Assembly (NCBI RefSeq): GCF_900142205.1 | Contig: NZ_FRAA01000006.1 | Coordinates: 186,001 to 250,000, forward strand | Direction: 5' to 3' | DNA length: 64,000 nt | From: Reichenbachiella agariperforans | GTDB taxonomy: Bacteria > Bacteroidota > Bacteroidia > Cytophagales > Cyclobacteriaceae | The notes under the pieces: model-generated | Told to the model about the DNA's origin: nothing | Databases searched by the model: none | Seen by the model: only the letters and a program-made list of their open reading frames with translations | Translations under genes and position numbers: made by a program | Shown: positions 53,735-63,099 of the stretch, piece by piece | Layout of the letters: each line of letters begins with the position of its first letter | Numbering within the stretch: the stretch's first letter is position 1

Positions 53735-54340
53735 ATGTTCATAGAACCAGGGATTGATCAGGGAGGAGCTATGGGTGCCAAGTCATCAGGTTGGATAGAG
53801 GTGATTTGTGGGTCTATGTTTTCAGGCAAAACAGAGGAACTGATTCGTAGGCTCAACCGTGCCGTGATTGCCAATCAAAAGGTTGAGATTTTCAAACCTG
53901 CTATAGATACGAGATATCATGATACGAATGTGGTGTCGCATAATGAAAACTCCATACGATCGACCCCAGTGCAGTTTGCCGATGATATCCTGCTGTTGAC
54001 AGGTAACTCAGATGTGGTGGGGATAGACGAAGCGCAGTTTTTTGACAAGGAACTGGTAGCCGTATCACGTAAGCTGGCCAACTCAGGTAAGCGCGTAATC
54101 ATAGCTGGTTTGGATATGGACTTTGAGGGAGAGCCATTTGGGCCTATTCCAGCACTAATGGGCATAGCTGAGTATGTCACCAAAGTCCGAGCGATTTGTA
54201 TGAAGTGCGGGAGTGTCGCTTCGTTTTCGTATCGGCTGTCAGCGACCAAGGACAAGGTGATGTTGGGGGAGAAGAATGTGTACGAAGCGAGATGTAGAAA
54301 ATGTTTCTATGAGGATTTTGATCCCAAAGAAAAATTATGA
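53735..54340 (+). CDS. tdk: Thymidine kinase (type II)
   Basis: A 201-aa protein. Walker A is [15 protein letters not shown], Walker [10 protein letters not shown] and the lasso region [13 protein letters not shown]. Zinc ligands are C-x-x-C in [10 protein letters not shown] and C-x-x-C in ARCRKCF. It phosphorylates thymidine in the salvage pathway. The ATG at 53735 gives an N-terminal extension of about 15 residues before the conserved [11 protein letters not shown] 53771 is an alternative. Confidence 0.95.
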   Translation: MFIEPGIDQGGAMGAKSSGWIEVICGSMFSGKTEELIRRLNRAVIANQKVEIFKPAIDTRYHDTNVVSHNENSIRSTPVQFADDILLLTGNSDVVGIDEAQFFDKELVAVSRKLANSGKRVIIAGLDMDFEGEPFGPIPALMGIAEYVTKVRAICMKCGSVASFSYRLSATKDKVMLGEKNVYEARCRKCFYEDFDPKEKL

Positions 54341-54399
54341 GCTATATGGTCGTGTGTCAGTTGCTGAATTGGAATTTCGCTAGGTCAAATTTTTAGCAC

Positions 54400-55092
54400 A
54401 TGCTACATAAGACGAAAGGAATAGTTCTCAACTATATCAAATACCGCGAAAGTTCGATCATCGCACGCATCTATACTGACGAATTCGGTTTACAATCCTA
54501 TATCATCAATGGGGTGAGAAGCCAGAGATCGAAGAAGGGCCTGGCGCTGCTACAGCCTCTTACACTATTGGAAATGGTAGTCTATCACAAGGACAACAAG
54601 GTCGATCAGCTGCAGCGAATATCAGAGTACAAGTCTGCCTATACGCTTTCGAGTATCCCATTTGAGGTCAAGAAGTCGTCTATCGCTCTCTTTGTGACGG
54701 AGCTGCTGCACAAAGTCCTCAGGGAGGAAGATCAACGGGGAATAGTCTTCGAATTTTTATGTCATTTTATCATGCTGCTGGATCAGAGAACCAATGGATA
54801 TGAAAGTATGCATGTGTATTTGATGGTCCACCTGACCCATTTTATTGGTTTTGGGATCCACCAAAAATCAGAACTCGAAAAGGACAACATACTCCAGCGT
54901 GTCAATACAGATTTTAATCAGATTTATGATAGTATATTGTATATGAACAATCATGATCTTAATGCTCCGCTAGTATTGGACAATAGGCTGAGGAAGGACT
55001 GTCTTAGTTATATGGTCAACTATTATGGTCAGCACATTGAAGGGTTTGGGGAACTAAAATCAATGACGGTGCTGTCACAATTGTTTAAGTAG
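54400..55092 (+). CDS. recO: DNA repair protein RecO
   Basis: A 230-aa protein. The OB-fold start HKTKGIVLNYIKYRESSIIARIYTDEFG (motif RESSIIARIYT) and GVRSQRSKKGLALLQPLTLLE are typical. The C-terminal helical domain lacks the Cys cluster (zinc finger) of many RecO proteins, as often in Bacteroidota. RecO loads RecA together with RecR. It is preceded by a 59-base spacer after tdk. Confidence 0.9.
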   Translation: MLHKTKGIVLNYIKYRESSIIARIYTDEFGLQSYIINGVRSQRSKKGLALLQPLTLLEMVVYHKDNKVDQLQRISEYKSAYTLSSIPFEVKKSSIALFVTELLHKVLREEDQRGIVFEFLCHFIMLLDQRTNGYESMHVYLMVHLTHFIGFGIHQKSELEKDNILQRVNTDFNQIYDSILYMNNHDLNAPLVLDNRLRKDCLSYMVNYYGQHIEGFGELKSMTVLSQLFK

Positions 55093-55165
55093 TCTCCCTC
55101 AATCTGGTGAACATATATTAATTTAACAGTCGAAATGAACAACAACTACTTCAAATCAAAATGAC

Positions 55166-56137
55166 ATGAGTGAGCATCTATATGACGAGATACCGTCACT
55201 GGATTTGGCAGATTTTTTATCCACAGATCCAGACATTAAAGCCCATTTCGTAGCTGAACTGGGTCGTGCCTATACCAACATTGGTTTCGTGGCAATAAAA
55301 AATCATGGGTTATCTGATGCATTGGTTCAAAATCTATATCAATGTGTGCAGGATTTTTTTTCCCTGCCGACGGAGGTCAAAGAAAAGTACGAAGTGCCAG
55401 AGTTGTTTGGTCAGAGAGGATACATCGGCAAGGGCAAGGAGCACGCGAAAGGTAGAAAGACAGGGGATTTAAAAGAATTTTATCACGTTGGACAAATAGT
55501 AGAGGATGATGACCCCATCAAGGAACAGTATCCAGATAATATATGGCCTGCCGAAGTGGTCGCATTTGAGAATGTAGCGTCAGAGGCCTACAAAACCTTA
55601 GAATCGACGGGTAAAAATATGCTGCGAGCAATTGCGCTGTATCTTGATTTGGAAGAGGACTATTTCGAAAGTCGTGTACATAATGGCAACAGTATCCTGC
55701 GTCCGATTCACTATTTCCCAATAGACAACCCTGAGGAGATACCAGCAGATGCAGTACGTGCTGCGGAGCATGGTGATATTAATTTGATCACGCTACTGAT
55801 GGGGGCTAGTGCGGATGGACTCCAGGTCAAGCGTAGAGATGACAAGTGGATACCTATTACCGCCCTGCCTGAGCAGATCATTGTGAATGTAGGAGATATG
55901 CTGGCTCGGCACACCAATGATGAATTGAAATCAACAATACATCGGGTGGTCAATCCACCAAGAGAACTGATGAGGACATCTCGTTTTTCTATTCCGTTCT
56001 TTATGCACCCAAGATCGGAAATGGATTTGACCTGTTTGCCTGGGTGTGTAGATGACGAACATCCAAAAAAATACGAAGATATCACTGCGGGAGAGTTTTT
56101 GCATCAGCGTCTCGCTGAGATTGGGTTGAAAAAATGA
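55166..56137 (+). CDS. 2-oxoglutarate/Fe(II)-dependent oxygenase, isopenicillin N synthase-like
   Basis: A 323-aa protein of the DIOX_N/2OG-FeII_Oxy family. The iron ligands are His-x-Asp in EHGDINLITLLMG and His in STIHRVVNP; the 2OG-binding Arg-x-Ser is in RTSRFSIPFF. The N-terminal domain has IGFVAIKNHGLSDALVQ, as in isopenicillin N synthase and plant 2OG oxygenases. The substrate is unknown. Its stop overlaps the start of the chromate transporter by 4 bases (ATGA), so the two proteins are translated together. Confidence 0.9.
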   Translation: MSEHLYDEIPSLDLADFLSTDPDIKAHFVAELGRAYTNIGFVAIKNHGLSDALVQNLYQCVQDFFSLPTEVKEKYEVPELFGQRGYIGKGKEHAKGRKTGDLKEFYHVGQIVEDDDPIKEQYPDNIWPAEVVAFENVASEAYKTLESTGKNMLRAIALYLDLEEDYFESRVHNGNSILRPIHYFPIDNPEEIPADAVRAAEHGDINLITLLMGASADGLQVKRRDDKWIPITALPEQIIVNVGDMLARHTNDELKSTIHRVVNPPRELMRTSRFSIPFFMHPRSEMDLTCLPGCVDDEHPKKYEDITAGEFLHQRLAEIGLKK

Positions 56138-57333
56138 CCATTAAGAAAGTTCGATATTATATTTTTTTAAGAGATGTGATCATCTTAGCTGTGACTGCAT
56201 TCGGTGGCCCACAGGCTCATTTTGCTATGATGCTAGATATGATGGTCAAGAAGAGACGATATCTCGACGAGAAGGATTTTATAGAGCTCCATGCGCTTTG
56301 TCAATTTTTGCCAGGTCCTACCTCCACTCAGACACTTACCGCGATAGGCTTCAAGGTAGGAGGGCCAAATTTGGCATATTTAACACTCTTAGTTTGGATC
56401 ATCCCTGCGTTTATCATTATGTCTACGGCTGGTGTGTTGATTTCGTCTTTGGAGGAGCATGATATATCGTTGAGTTTCACGAGGTATATACAGCCAACGG
56501 CGGTAGGGATCGTTAGCTACTCGGCATATATAATCATTAGAAAAGTGATTCACACTAGGTTGGCGATAGGTCTGATGATCGCTGCTGCTGTTAGTAGTTT
56601 TCTCATCCGTACACCCTATGTTTTTCCCGCTTTGATTTTAATCGGAGGGGCAATTACAGGGGTCAATTACAAACGTCAGCAAAAGGAAGAGAAGGAGGGG
56701 ATCAATATAGAATGGGCTAATTTCTTTCTTTGGGGAGCTGTGTTATTAGGAGCTGCAGGTTTAGGTGCTGTGACACATTGGAGAGGAATAGATCTTTTTG
56801 AGAATTTCTATCGAATTGGTAGTTTGATATTTGGTGGGGGGCAAGTGCTCGTGCCGTTCCTGTTTACGGAGTTTGTAGAGTTCAAGGGGTATTTGTCATC
56901 AGAAGAGTTTTTGTCTGGCTATGCCTTGGTACAGGCAGTGCCTGGTCCCGTATTTTCTTTTGCTGGTTTTGTAGGGTCTGTATCTATGAGGGAGTATGGT
57001 GTTTTAGGTCAATATTTAGGCGGCTTTCTGTCTGCCGTGGGCGTATTTCTACCAGGTGCATTTTTGATCTTCTTTGTGATTCGTTTTTGGGATGAATTAA
57101 AGAAATTTAGAATTGTAAAGGCCTCCTTAGATGGAGTCAATGCAGTAAGTGCGGGTATGATTTTAGCAGCTGCTTTGTTATTGCTTTTACCACTGATAGA
57201 TTTTTCTTTCCCTGGGTATGAGAGCTATCTTAACATTGGTATTGTCTTGTCTACCATTTTGGTTCTCATCTATACTAAGATCCCTGCACCTGTATTGATT
57301 GGACTTGGATTGATTCTAGGGATATTACTATAG
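56134..57333 (+). CDS. chrA: Chromate transporter, long-chain CHR family (ChrA-like)
   Basis: A 399-aa membrane protein made of two homologous CHR halves. Half 1 has FGGPQAHFAMM and LCQFLPGPTSTQT; half 2 has FGGGQVLVPFLFTEFV and ALVQAVPGPVFSFAGFVG. About ten membrane segments are predicted. Family members export chromate, though many homologues have other, unknown anion substrates. It is coupled by ATGA overlap to the oxygenase gene, an odd pairing. Confidence 0.9.
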   Translation: MTIKKVRYYIFLRDVIILAVTAFGGPQAHFAMMLDMMVKKRRYLDEKDFIELHALCQFLPGPTSTQTLTAIGFKVGGPNLAYLTLLVWIIPAFIIMSTAGVLISSLEEHDISLSFTRYIQPTAVGIVSYSAYIIIRKVIHTRLAIGLMIAAAVSSFLIRTPYVFPALILIGGAITGVNYKRQQKEEKEGINIEWANFFLWGAVLLGAAGLGAVTHWRGIDLFENFYRIGSLIFGGGQVLVPFLFTEFVEFKGYLSSEEFLSGYALVQAVPGPVFSFAGFVGSVSMREYGVLGQYLGGFLSAVGVFLPGAFLIFFVIRFWDELKKFRIVKASLDGVNAVSAGMILAAALLLLLPLIDFSFPGYESYLNIGIVLSTILVLIYTKIPAPVLIGLGLILGILL

Positions 57334-57591
57334 TAATAAATTAGGAGATTGTCTTTGGCTAATACTATCATACTTGTTGTCTTGTACCAGTTGCGATTGT
57401 TTTGGATCAATCAATTATGCTAGAGTGAAATTCAATACCTGTTTAATTTGTTAGAGGGTGCGTGAGTGTTCGATATTCTATTGTTGCTCATGGAAACGCT
57501 ATCTCTATACTGCATAGAAAAAGTATTTGAATAATGAAGCAATTCTCGGGAATATAGACTGCACTATTGTTTTGTTGGAAACGTGGCGCAG
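57334..57591. other. Convergent intergenic region without a recognised gene
   Basis: These 258 bases between chrA and the ompH terminator show no open frame with coding character, no tRNA and no clear repeat on either strand. Confidence 0.6.
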
Positions 57592-57627
57592 AAAAAAGGC
57601 CTTGTCTAACATCTGTTAAACAAGGCC
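57592..57627 (-). terminator. Intrinsic terminator of the bamA-ompH operon
   Basis: On the minus strand GGCCTTGTTTAAC (57627-57615) pairs with GTTAGACAAGGCC (57610-57598) over 13 bp with one G-T pair around a 4-base loop, followed by six T (57597-57592). It lies about 25 bases after the last ompH stop. Confidence 0.9.
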
Positions 57628-57651
57628 CTAAAAACGTTTTGTAGCTTCTGA

Positions 57652-58203
57652 TTAGTTACCTGCTCCGCCAGTAGTAGGAGGAGTGATGCCTAATTTCTTG
57701 AAAATTAAATCTGATACGTCAAATTTCTCATCAGCATCCAATAAAATATCAACGCCTGGTACACCTGTGCTGAATATAGCATCGAACCCTTGCTCAGTTC
57801 TAACAGCCTTAATCGCTGTTCCTATTTCCTCAAAAAGTGGCGCATACAGCTCGTTTTGCTTTTTTTGTAATGACACTTGCGCATCTTGTTGGAATTTTTC
57901 CAATCGCGCTTGTAGATTTTGCAATTCAGACTCTTTGTCAGCTCTCATGATGTCGGTCATTGTAGCAGCTCCTTGCTGATACTCTTGCAGTTTAGTTTGG
58001 AATTCTTGTCCTTTTGACTGCAATTGGTTTTGAAGCTGAGACTCGTAGGTTTTGTACTCAGAGTCTACTTGTTTAGCTTTTGGCATTTGGCTCAATATAT
58101 ATTCTACATTGGTGTATCCAAATTTGAAAGAGGTTGCCTGAGCTTGAACCCCAAGCGATACAGATACCAATACCAATACTGCGATTAATGATTTGATCTT
58201 CAT
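57652..58203 (-). CDS. OmpH/Skp family periplasmic chaperone (second copy)
   Basis: A 183-aa protein with a signal peptide (LIAVLVLVSVSLGVQAQA). The opening FGYTNVEYILSQMPKAKQVDSEYKTYESQL is the OmpH start (motif YILSQMPKAK); a long charged coiled coil follows, then the barrel strand AIFSTGVPGVDILLDA. Skp trimers hold unfolded outer-membrane proteins on the way to BamA. It ends in a Gly/Pro/Thr tail (TPPTTGGAGN). Last gene of the operon, 14 bases after the first ompH. Confidence 0.92.
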   Translation of the reverse strand: MKIKSLIAVLVLVSVSLGVQAQATSFKFGYTNVEYILSQMPKAKQVDSEYKTYESQLQNQLQSKGQEFQTKLQEYQQGAATMTDIMRADKESELQNLQARLEKFQQDAQVSLQKKQNELYAPLFEEIGTAIKAVRTEQGFDAIFSTGVPGVDILLDADEKFDVSDLIFKKLGITPPTTGGAGN

Positions 58204-58217
58204 ATTTCTATCCTAAA

Positions 58218-58781
58218 TTAGTTATTACTTATTACATCGTTTTTATCACCCAACCCTAATTCTTCTAACACATAATCCGTGTAGTCATGCACAGGATCGG
58301 TATATATCATGACTAGATCACCAGATTTGTCAAAAACAATCTGCAATCTATGAACTTTTGCTACTTTTTCTACTGATTCGAAAACTTTGTCTTGAACAGG
58401 TTTGATGAGTTCTTTCTTTTTGAGAAAAAACAAGCCTTCAAATCCGAATATCTTATTCTGATACTCTTTTACTTCGTTCCATTTTCGATCGATTTCCTTG
58501 TAACGATCATCTTTCATTTCCTTAGTTAGCAAGACTTCTTCTGCTTTTAAGGATGTCTCCAGCGCTTGGATTTCCTTGTACATTTCTTGTATTTCGGCCT
58601 CCCATGCTTTGGATAATTTTGCAATCTCTGCATTAGCTTCTTTGTATTCAGACATCTGACTTAGCACGTAATCCGTGTCTACGTAACCAAATTTTTGTGC
58701 CAAAAGCGCATTTGACTGACATAGAAGCAGTATTACAAGAATCGAACCGAAATTAATTATATTCTTCATTTTGCGCATCAT
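58218..58781 (-). CDS. OmpH/Skp family periplasmic chaperone (first copy)
   Basis: About 187 aa from ATG 58781. The signal peptide (IINFGSILVILLLCQSNALLAQ) argues against the ATG at 58823, which would add 14 residues; ATG 58778 and 58769 are also possible. KFGYVDTDYVLSQMSEYKEANAEI is the OmpH start (motif YVLSQMSEYKEA), followed by a coiled coil and a final IVFDKSGDLVMIYTDP strand. Directly downstream of bamA, as in other Bacteroidota. It differs clearly from the second copy, so the pair is an old duplication. Confidence 0.9.
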   Translation of the reverse strand: MMRKMKNIINFGSILVILLLCQSNALLAQKFGYVDTDYVLSQMSEYKEANAEIAKLSKAWEAEIQEMYKEIQALETSLKAEEVLLTKEMKDDRYKEIDRKWNEVKEYQNKIFGFEGLFFLKKKELIKPVQDKVFESVEKVAKVHRLQIVFDKSGDLVMIYTDPVHDYTDYVLEELGLGDKNDVISNN

Positions 58782-58837
58782 AGGATTTAAAATTAGTCCA
58801 TTGTTTGCTAATGATTTGTTCATTCTTGCTTTTTATT

Positions 58838-61522
58838 CTAGCGTAGGGTTTGGCCGATTGAGAAGTGAATCTGACCACCACTAGCCGACCCGTTCGGGTT
58901 GCTTGGGTCTGGATCGAAACCATAGCCCCAGTCAATGCCTAAGAGACCAAATGCGGGCATGAATATCCTGACACCAGCACCTGCCGAGGTGTAGAGGTTG
59001 TTAGGATTGTACTCTGTAAAGTCGAGCCAGTTGTTGCCCGCTTCTGCAAAACTCAATACATATATGGTTGCCGATGGGTTCAATGATACTGGATATCTCA
59101 GTTCGAAAACGAACTTGTTGTACAAAGTACCTCCTCTGATCACGTTACCATTGACTGTTTCGGTAGGAGTGATCGAGTTGTTGTCATACCCTCTGAGTCC
59201 AATGATATCATTACCCAAGAGGAAGTTAGAGCCTGTGAGACCGTCACCCCCGAGTTGGAACCTCTCGAATGGACCTATTCCTGTAGTACTTTGATATGAT
59301 CCTAAATATCCCATGTGTGCTCGTGCAGATAGGACTAGGTTACCCGCTAGCTGCATGTAGTATTTGGCGTCAAACATCCATTTGTGATATTCTACCCATT
59401 TGTATCGGTCGTTGTTAGATGCAGATTGGTAGTCTAGGTCATTGAACAAAGAATACGGAGGAGTTAGTGCTAAACTCAAGCTGATTGATGACCCATTTCT
59501 AGGGTACATCGGGCTGTCGACACTATTCCTTGATAGCGTAGTAGTGAAGGTAAAGTTGTTTGCTATACCAGTTCCTTCATCAAAACCTAGGCTCTGCCCA
59601 AATCGGTAAAGGTTGTAGTTCGTGTAAGATACAGCGTTACTCAGTGTGAAATAGTCATCAGGCCACTTGAGTCGTTGTCCCAAACTAACTGTCACACCTG
59701 TTACCTGCATTGACCCTAGTATTTCTCTTCTGTTGTAGGGGTTGAGACTGCGTTGTACAGAATAGTTGTAGCTCACGCCGAAAGATTTCGGTTTTTTACC
59801 GCCTAACCAAGGTTCAGAGAAGCTAATAGAGTAACTCTGGAATTGGCGGCCATTGGCTTGCAATCTAAGAGACAGCTTTTGACCATCACCTACGGGGAGA
59901 GGTCTCCATTTGTCAAAGTGAGTCAAGTTTCTCAAAGAGAAATTGTTGAAAGTCAGTCCTAAGGTTCCTACAAACCCGAAAGATCCACCCCATCCACCGG
60001 ATAGCTCGATTTGATCACTTGGTCTTTCTTCTAGTGACCATTCTATATCCACGGTCTCGTCTACAGGGTTTGGTATCGGATTAGGTGATACTGTTTCGGG
60101 GTTGAAGTAGCCAAGTTGTGATAGTTCGCGCTGTGTCCTGATAAGCTCCGATCTGCTGAATTTTTGTCCAGGAAGCGTTCTGAGTTCACGCATGATCACA
60201 TGGTCGTTGGTACGGTCGTTACCTGTTACGTATACCTTACGTATAGTTGCTTGTGCCCCTTCGTAGATTCTCATTTCCACATCAATGGAGTCTCCTTCAA
60301 TCTTGACCTCCACTGGATTGACGGAGAAGAATAGATACCCATTGTCCATGTACAGCGAACTGATGTCTGGGCCGTTCGGGTTATAATTTAGTTTCTTGTC
60401 CAGAGATTCCATATTGTAGATGTCACCTCGCTCTACACCCAAAATTTGATCAAGTGTTCTGTCATCATGGATAAAGTTACCCGTCCACGTGATCTCTCTA
60501 AAAAAGTACTGTTGACCAGGAACGATGCGTATGTCTATGTCAACAGAGTTCTCGTCTATGGTGACAATGGTGTCTTCTGCGATGTAGGCATCACGATACC
60601 CTTTGGAGTTGTAAAATGCAATAAGTGCCTCTTTGTCCTCTTTGTACTTTTCTTCTACGAATTTAGAAGATTTGAAAACGTTTAGTTTAACGTTTTCAAT
60701 CACTAAGTTTATTAGTGGTTTAGTGAGACTGTACCATGCTGTGTCTTCTTCGTCTTTGATTTTTACACGTTTGTCTTTGGGCTTTAAGGCATTGATACCT
60801 GTCGCGATTAATGCTCCTGCGATTTTGAATCTTGGTCTTTCTCCAGTATTCTTCATTTTCCCTTTTAGTTTCATCTCAGGGAAGTTCTCATTGCCAACGA
60901 AATTGACGTTTCTGATTTTAACTTTTCTATTTTTTTCGATATCAATGTCTAACATGACACTATTGCTGATAATAGAGTCTTGGCTGTATCTGATATCTAC
61001 TTGTGTGTTTAGAAATCCTTTTTCATAGAAGTACTTTTTGACAGTGAGTTCGCTGTTTTTGATAATAGCGTCTGTCATCACACGTCCTCGGATAAGGTTA
61101 ATTTTCTCCCGTAGGTCAGACTCTTCACTTTTGGTAATACCATGAAAGTTGAATCGACTAAGCCTTGGACGTTCGGTTAGTTCAATAGTGAGGTAAATAT
61201 TAGAGCCCTCTACTTTGGTGGCATAGATTTCTACATTACCGATTAGTCCTTGTTTCCAAAGTTTTTTGATGGCCTGAGTGATGTCATCACCAGGAATTTT
61301 CACTTTGTCACCGACTTTGAGCCCAGAGATGGATGTCAGCGCGATATGGTCGAGGTATTCGGCACCTACTACTTGGATTTCAGCGATAGTGTATTCTTTA
61401 GGGTTGGAATAGTTGATACGTACGGTATTTTCCGATTTGGTTCTACCGTAGTTGCCATACCTAATCTGCCCAAAAGCACCTGTGCATGTTATAAGAAGTA
61501 TAAATAATAACTTGATTTTCAT
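58838..61522 (-). CDS. bamA: Outer-membrane assembly factor BamA
   Basis: An 894-aa protein with a signal peptide (KLLFILLITCTGAFG). Five POTRA-like domains (for example EYTIAEIQVVGAEYLDHIAL, VKIRNVNFVGNENFPEMKL, ATIRKVYVTGNDRTNDHVI) take up about residues 45-480. The Omp85 beta-barrel follows, with the conserved RFQLGGDGLTGSN and LRGYDNNSITP and a final strand HFSIGQTLR (BamA proteins often end with an aromatic residue; here the last residue is Arg). It inserts proteins into the outer membrane. It lies 28 bases downstream of uppS and 56 bases before the first ompH start. Confidence 0.95.
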   Translation of the reverse strand: MKIKLLFILLITCTGAFGQIRYGNYGRTKSENTVRINYSNPKEYTIAEIQVVGAEYLDHIALTSISGLKVGDKVKIPGDDITQAIKKLWKQGLIGNVEIYATKVEGSNIYLTIELTERPRLSRFNFHGITKSEESDLREKINLIRGRVMTDAIIKNSELTVKKYFYEKGFLNTQVDIRYSQDSIISNSVMLDIDIEKNRKVKIRNVNFVGNENFPEMKLKGKMKNTGERPRFKIAGALIATGINALKPKDKRVKIKDEEDTAWYSLTKPLINLVIENVKLNVFKSSKFVEEKYKEDKEALIAFYNSKGYRDAYIAEDTIVTIDENSVDIDIRIVPGQQYFFREITWTGNFIHDDRTLDQILGVERGDIYNMESLDKKLNYNPNGPDISSLYMDNGYLFFSVNPVEVKIEGDSIDVEMRIYEGAQATIRKVYVTGNDRTNDHVIMRELRTLPGQKFSRSELIRTQRELSQLGYFNPETVSPNPIPNPVDETVDIEWSLEERPSDQIELSGGWGGSFGFVGTLGLTFNNFSLRNLTHFDKWRPLPVGDGQKLSLRLQANGRQFQSYSISFSEPWLGGKKPKSFGVSYNYSVQRSLNPYNRREILGSMQVTGVTVSLGQRLKWPDDYFTLSNAVSYTNYNLYRFGQSLGFDEGTGIANNFTFTTTLSRNSVDSPMYPRNGSSISLSLALTPPYSLFNDLDYQSASNNDRYKWVEYHKWMFDAKYYMQLAGNLVLSARAHMGYLGSYQSTTGIGPFERFQLGGDGLTGSNFLLGNDIIGLRGYDNNSITPTETVNGNVIRGGTLYNKFVFELRYPVSLNPSATIYVLSFAEAGNNWLDFTEYNPNNLYTSAGAGVRIFMPAFGLLGIDWGYGFDPDPSNPNGSASGGQIHFSIGQTLR

Positions 61523-61550
61523 TGTATATGTGCCGACGCTCCTGCCGTTA

Positions 61551-62288
61551 TTATTGCGTTAGTTGTTCACTGGTTTTGCCGTATCTTCTTTCCCTATTTT
61601 GGAAGTCAATTACAGCCTCGAAGAGATCATTTTTCCTAAAGTCAGGCCAAAGTTTGTCGGTAAAGTATAACTCAGCATAGGCGAGTTGCCATAGCAAAAA
61701 ATTGCTCACTCTATGTTCTCCACTGGTCCTGATCATTAGTTCCACGTCAGGAGTACTGTGTTCGCTGATATAGCTATTGATATATGAGTTGTCGATTTGA
61801 TCAATGTCAATTTTGTTATCCTTGATGTTTTGTAACAGTTTATTCACACTTTTTCCAATTTCCCATCGGCCACTGTAGTTCAGAGCTAAGGAGAGAATCA
61901 TGCCATCGTTTTTGCTAGTTTCTAATATCCCTTGCTCGAGGTTCTTTTGTGCCTCCTTTGGTAAATGCGAGATGTCCCCGATTGGTTGCAACCGGATATT
62001 GTTTTTCATCAAAGTTGGTATCTCTTTTTTGATAGTAGAGACGAGTAGGTTCATTAAGCCATCTACTTCGACTTTGGGTCTGTTCCAGTTTTCAGTGGAA
62101 AAAGCATAGAGTGTCAATCGTCCTACCCCTATCTCGGCACAGCCTTCTGTTGTGTCTCGAACAGCTTTAATGGCATTCCTGTGACCAAACAGGCGAGTAG
62201 CACCGCGTTGCTTGGCCCACCGCCCATTGCCGTCCATGATAACTGCTACGTGTTTTGGGATATTTGTTGAATCAATCTTCTCCTTCAT
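61551..62288 (-). CDS. uppS: Isoprenyl transferase (undecaprenyl diphosphate synthase)
   Basis: A 245-aa protein. VAVIMDGNGRWAKQRG (substrate and Mg2+ binding), GHRNAIKAVRD, LTLYAFSTENWNRP and the C-terminal LMIRTSGEHRVSNFLLWQLAYAELYF (motif RTSGEHRVSNFLLWQ) are all canonical. It makes the C55 lipid carrier for cell-wall and polysaccharide synthesis. It heads the bamA-ompH operon. Confidence 0.96.
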   Translation of the reverse strand: MKEKIDSTNIPKHVAVIMDGNGRWAKQRGATRLFGHRNAIKAVRDTTEGCAEIGVGRLTLYAFSTENWNRPKVEVDGLMNLLVSTIKKEIPTLMKNNIRLQPIGDISHLPKEAQKNLEQGILETSKNDGMILSLALNYSGRWEIGKSVNKLLQNIKDNKIDIDQIDNSYINSYISEHSTPDVELMIRTSGEHRVSNFLLWQLAYAELYFTDKLWPDFRKNDLFEAVIDFQNRERRYGKTSEQLTQ

Positions 62289-62373
62289 GCCGAATTGCTC
62301 TGGCTTTTATCTCTAAATAACCCGCAAAGTTGTACTTTTTTTTACTGAAAATGAACTCTAGAGAGGGATTTCC

Positions 62374-63072
62374 TTAGCGGTACAGTGTTTTGTTTGGTTG
62401 ATACTTATAGGTACATGGTACTTTGAAAATCACGTAGGATACAGACACGCCTACGAAGTAATACCAGTCTTTGTCTTCAGGATTGCCAAATTGAAAAGTT
62501 GGTTTTTCAAATAGTTCATTATCGGATATCCCATCGAATTGATCGGTAAAGGTTTTTCTGGCGCCAAACTCAAGCCCGACATTGAATTTTCTACCTATGA
62601 GATGCTTTACCCCTCCTCCGAACGGGATGACAGGCTGAATGCCGCTGATATCCTCTGATCCAGTATCAAAAATCTTCATTACTCCCACACCTCCAAATAT
62701 ATATGGAGACCATTTAATGAGGGATTTTGGATTCTTGTAATCTAAGAAATGAAATTCTATTGTAGCACTTCCTTCTAGTACTCTTCGTTCAAAACTCGCA
62801 TTTCTAACCTCTCCGAGAGCGTCGAATGGGTGTTCGTCACTTCCAGATACTTTTCCATAAAGTGCTGAAAATCTGAAGCTGACATCTTTGTCATAATTCA
62901 CTCGGTATAGAAGTTGTGCACCGAGGTTTTGGTTCAGTACATCATAGCCTCTATAGAGGTCTCCCGAGTAGCTCATGCCACCGATTCCTATGCCGACTTC
63001 TGTACGTTGTGCAAAAGCGAATTGTCCCAAAAAAAGAAATGCCGACAGAATCGGCAAAATTTTATATTTCAT
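62374..63072 (-). CDS. Outer-membrane beta-barrel protein, DUF6089-like
   Basis: A 232-aa protein with a signal peptide (ILPILSAFLFLGQFAFA). EVGIGIGGMSYSGDLYRG near the start, SFERRVLEGSATIEFHFLDY and SPYIFGGVGVMKI in the middle, and NVGLEFGARKTFTDQFDGIS near the end match the small DUF6089 barrels common in Bacteroidota. Function is unknown. It stands upstream of uppS, 85 bases before it, and follows a related gene by 27 bases. Confidence 0.8.
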   Translation of the reverse strand: MKYKILPILSAFLFLGQFAFAQRTEVGIGIGGMSYSGDLYRGYDVLNQNLGAQLLYRVNYDKDVSFRFSALYGKVSGSDEHPFDALGEVRNASFERRVLEGSATIEFHFLDYKNPKSLIKWSPYIFGGVGVMKIFDTGSEDISGIQPVIPFGGGVKHLIGRKFNVGLEFGARKTFTDQFDGISDNELFEKPTFQFGNPEDKDWYYFVGVSVSYVIFKVPCTYKYQPNKTLYR

Positions 63073-63099
63073 AACAGCGTATGCTAAGATGTCTTAAAC

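Noticed and set aside
57334-57591. Search for a small RNA or small gene after chrA
   Set aside because: No promoter-hairpin pair or coding frame could be supported.
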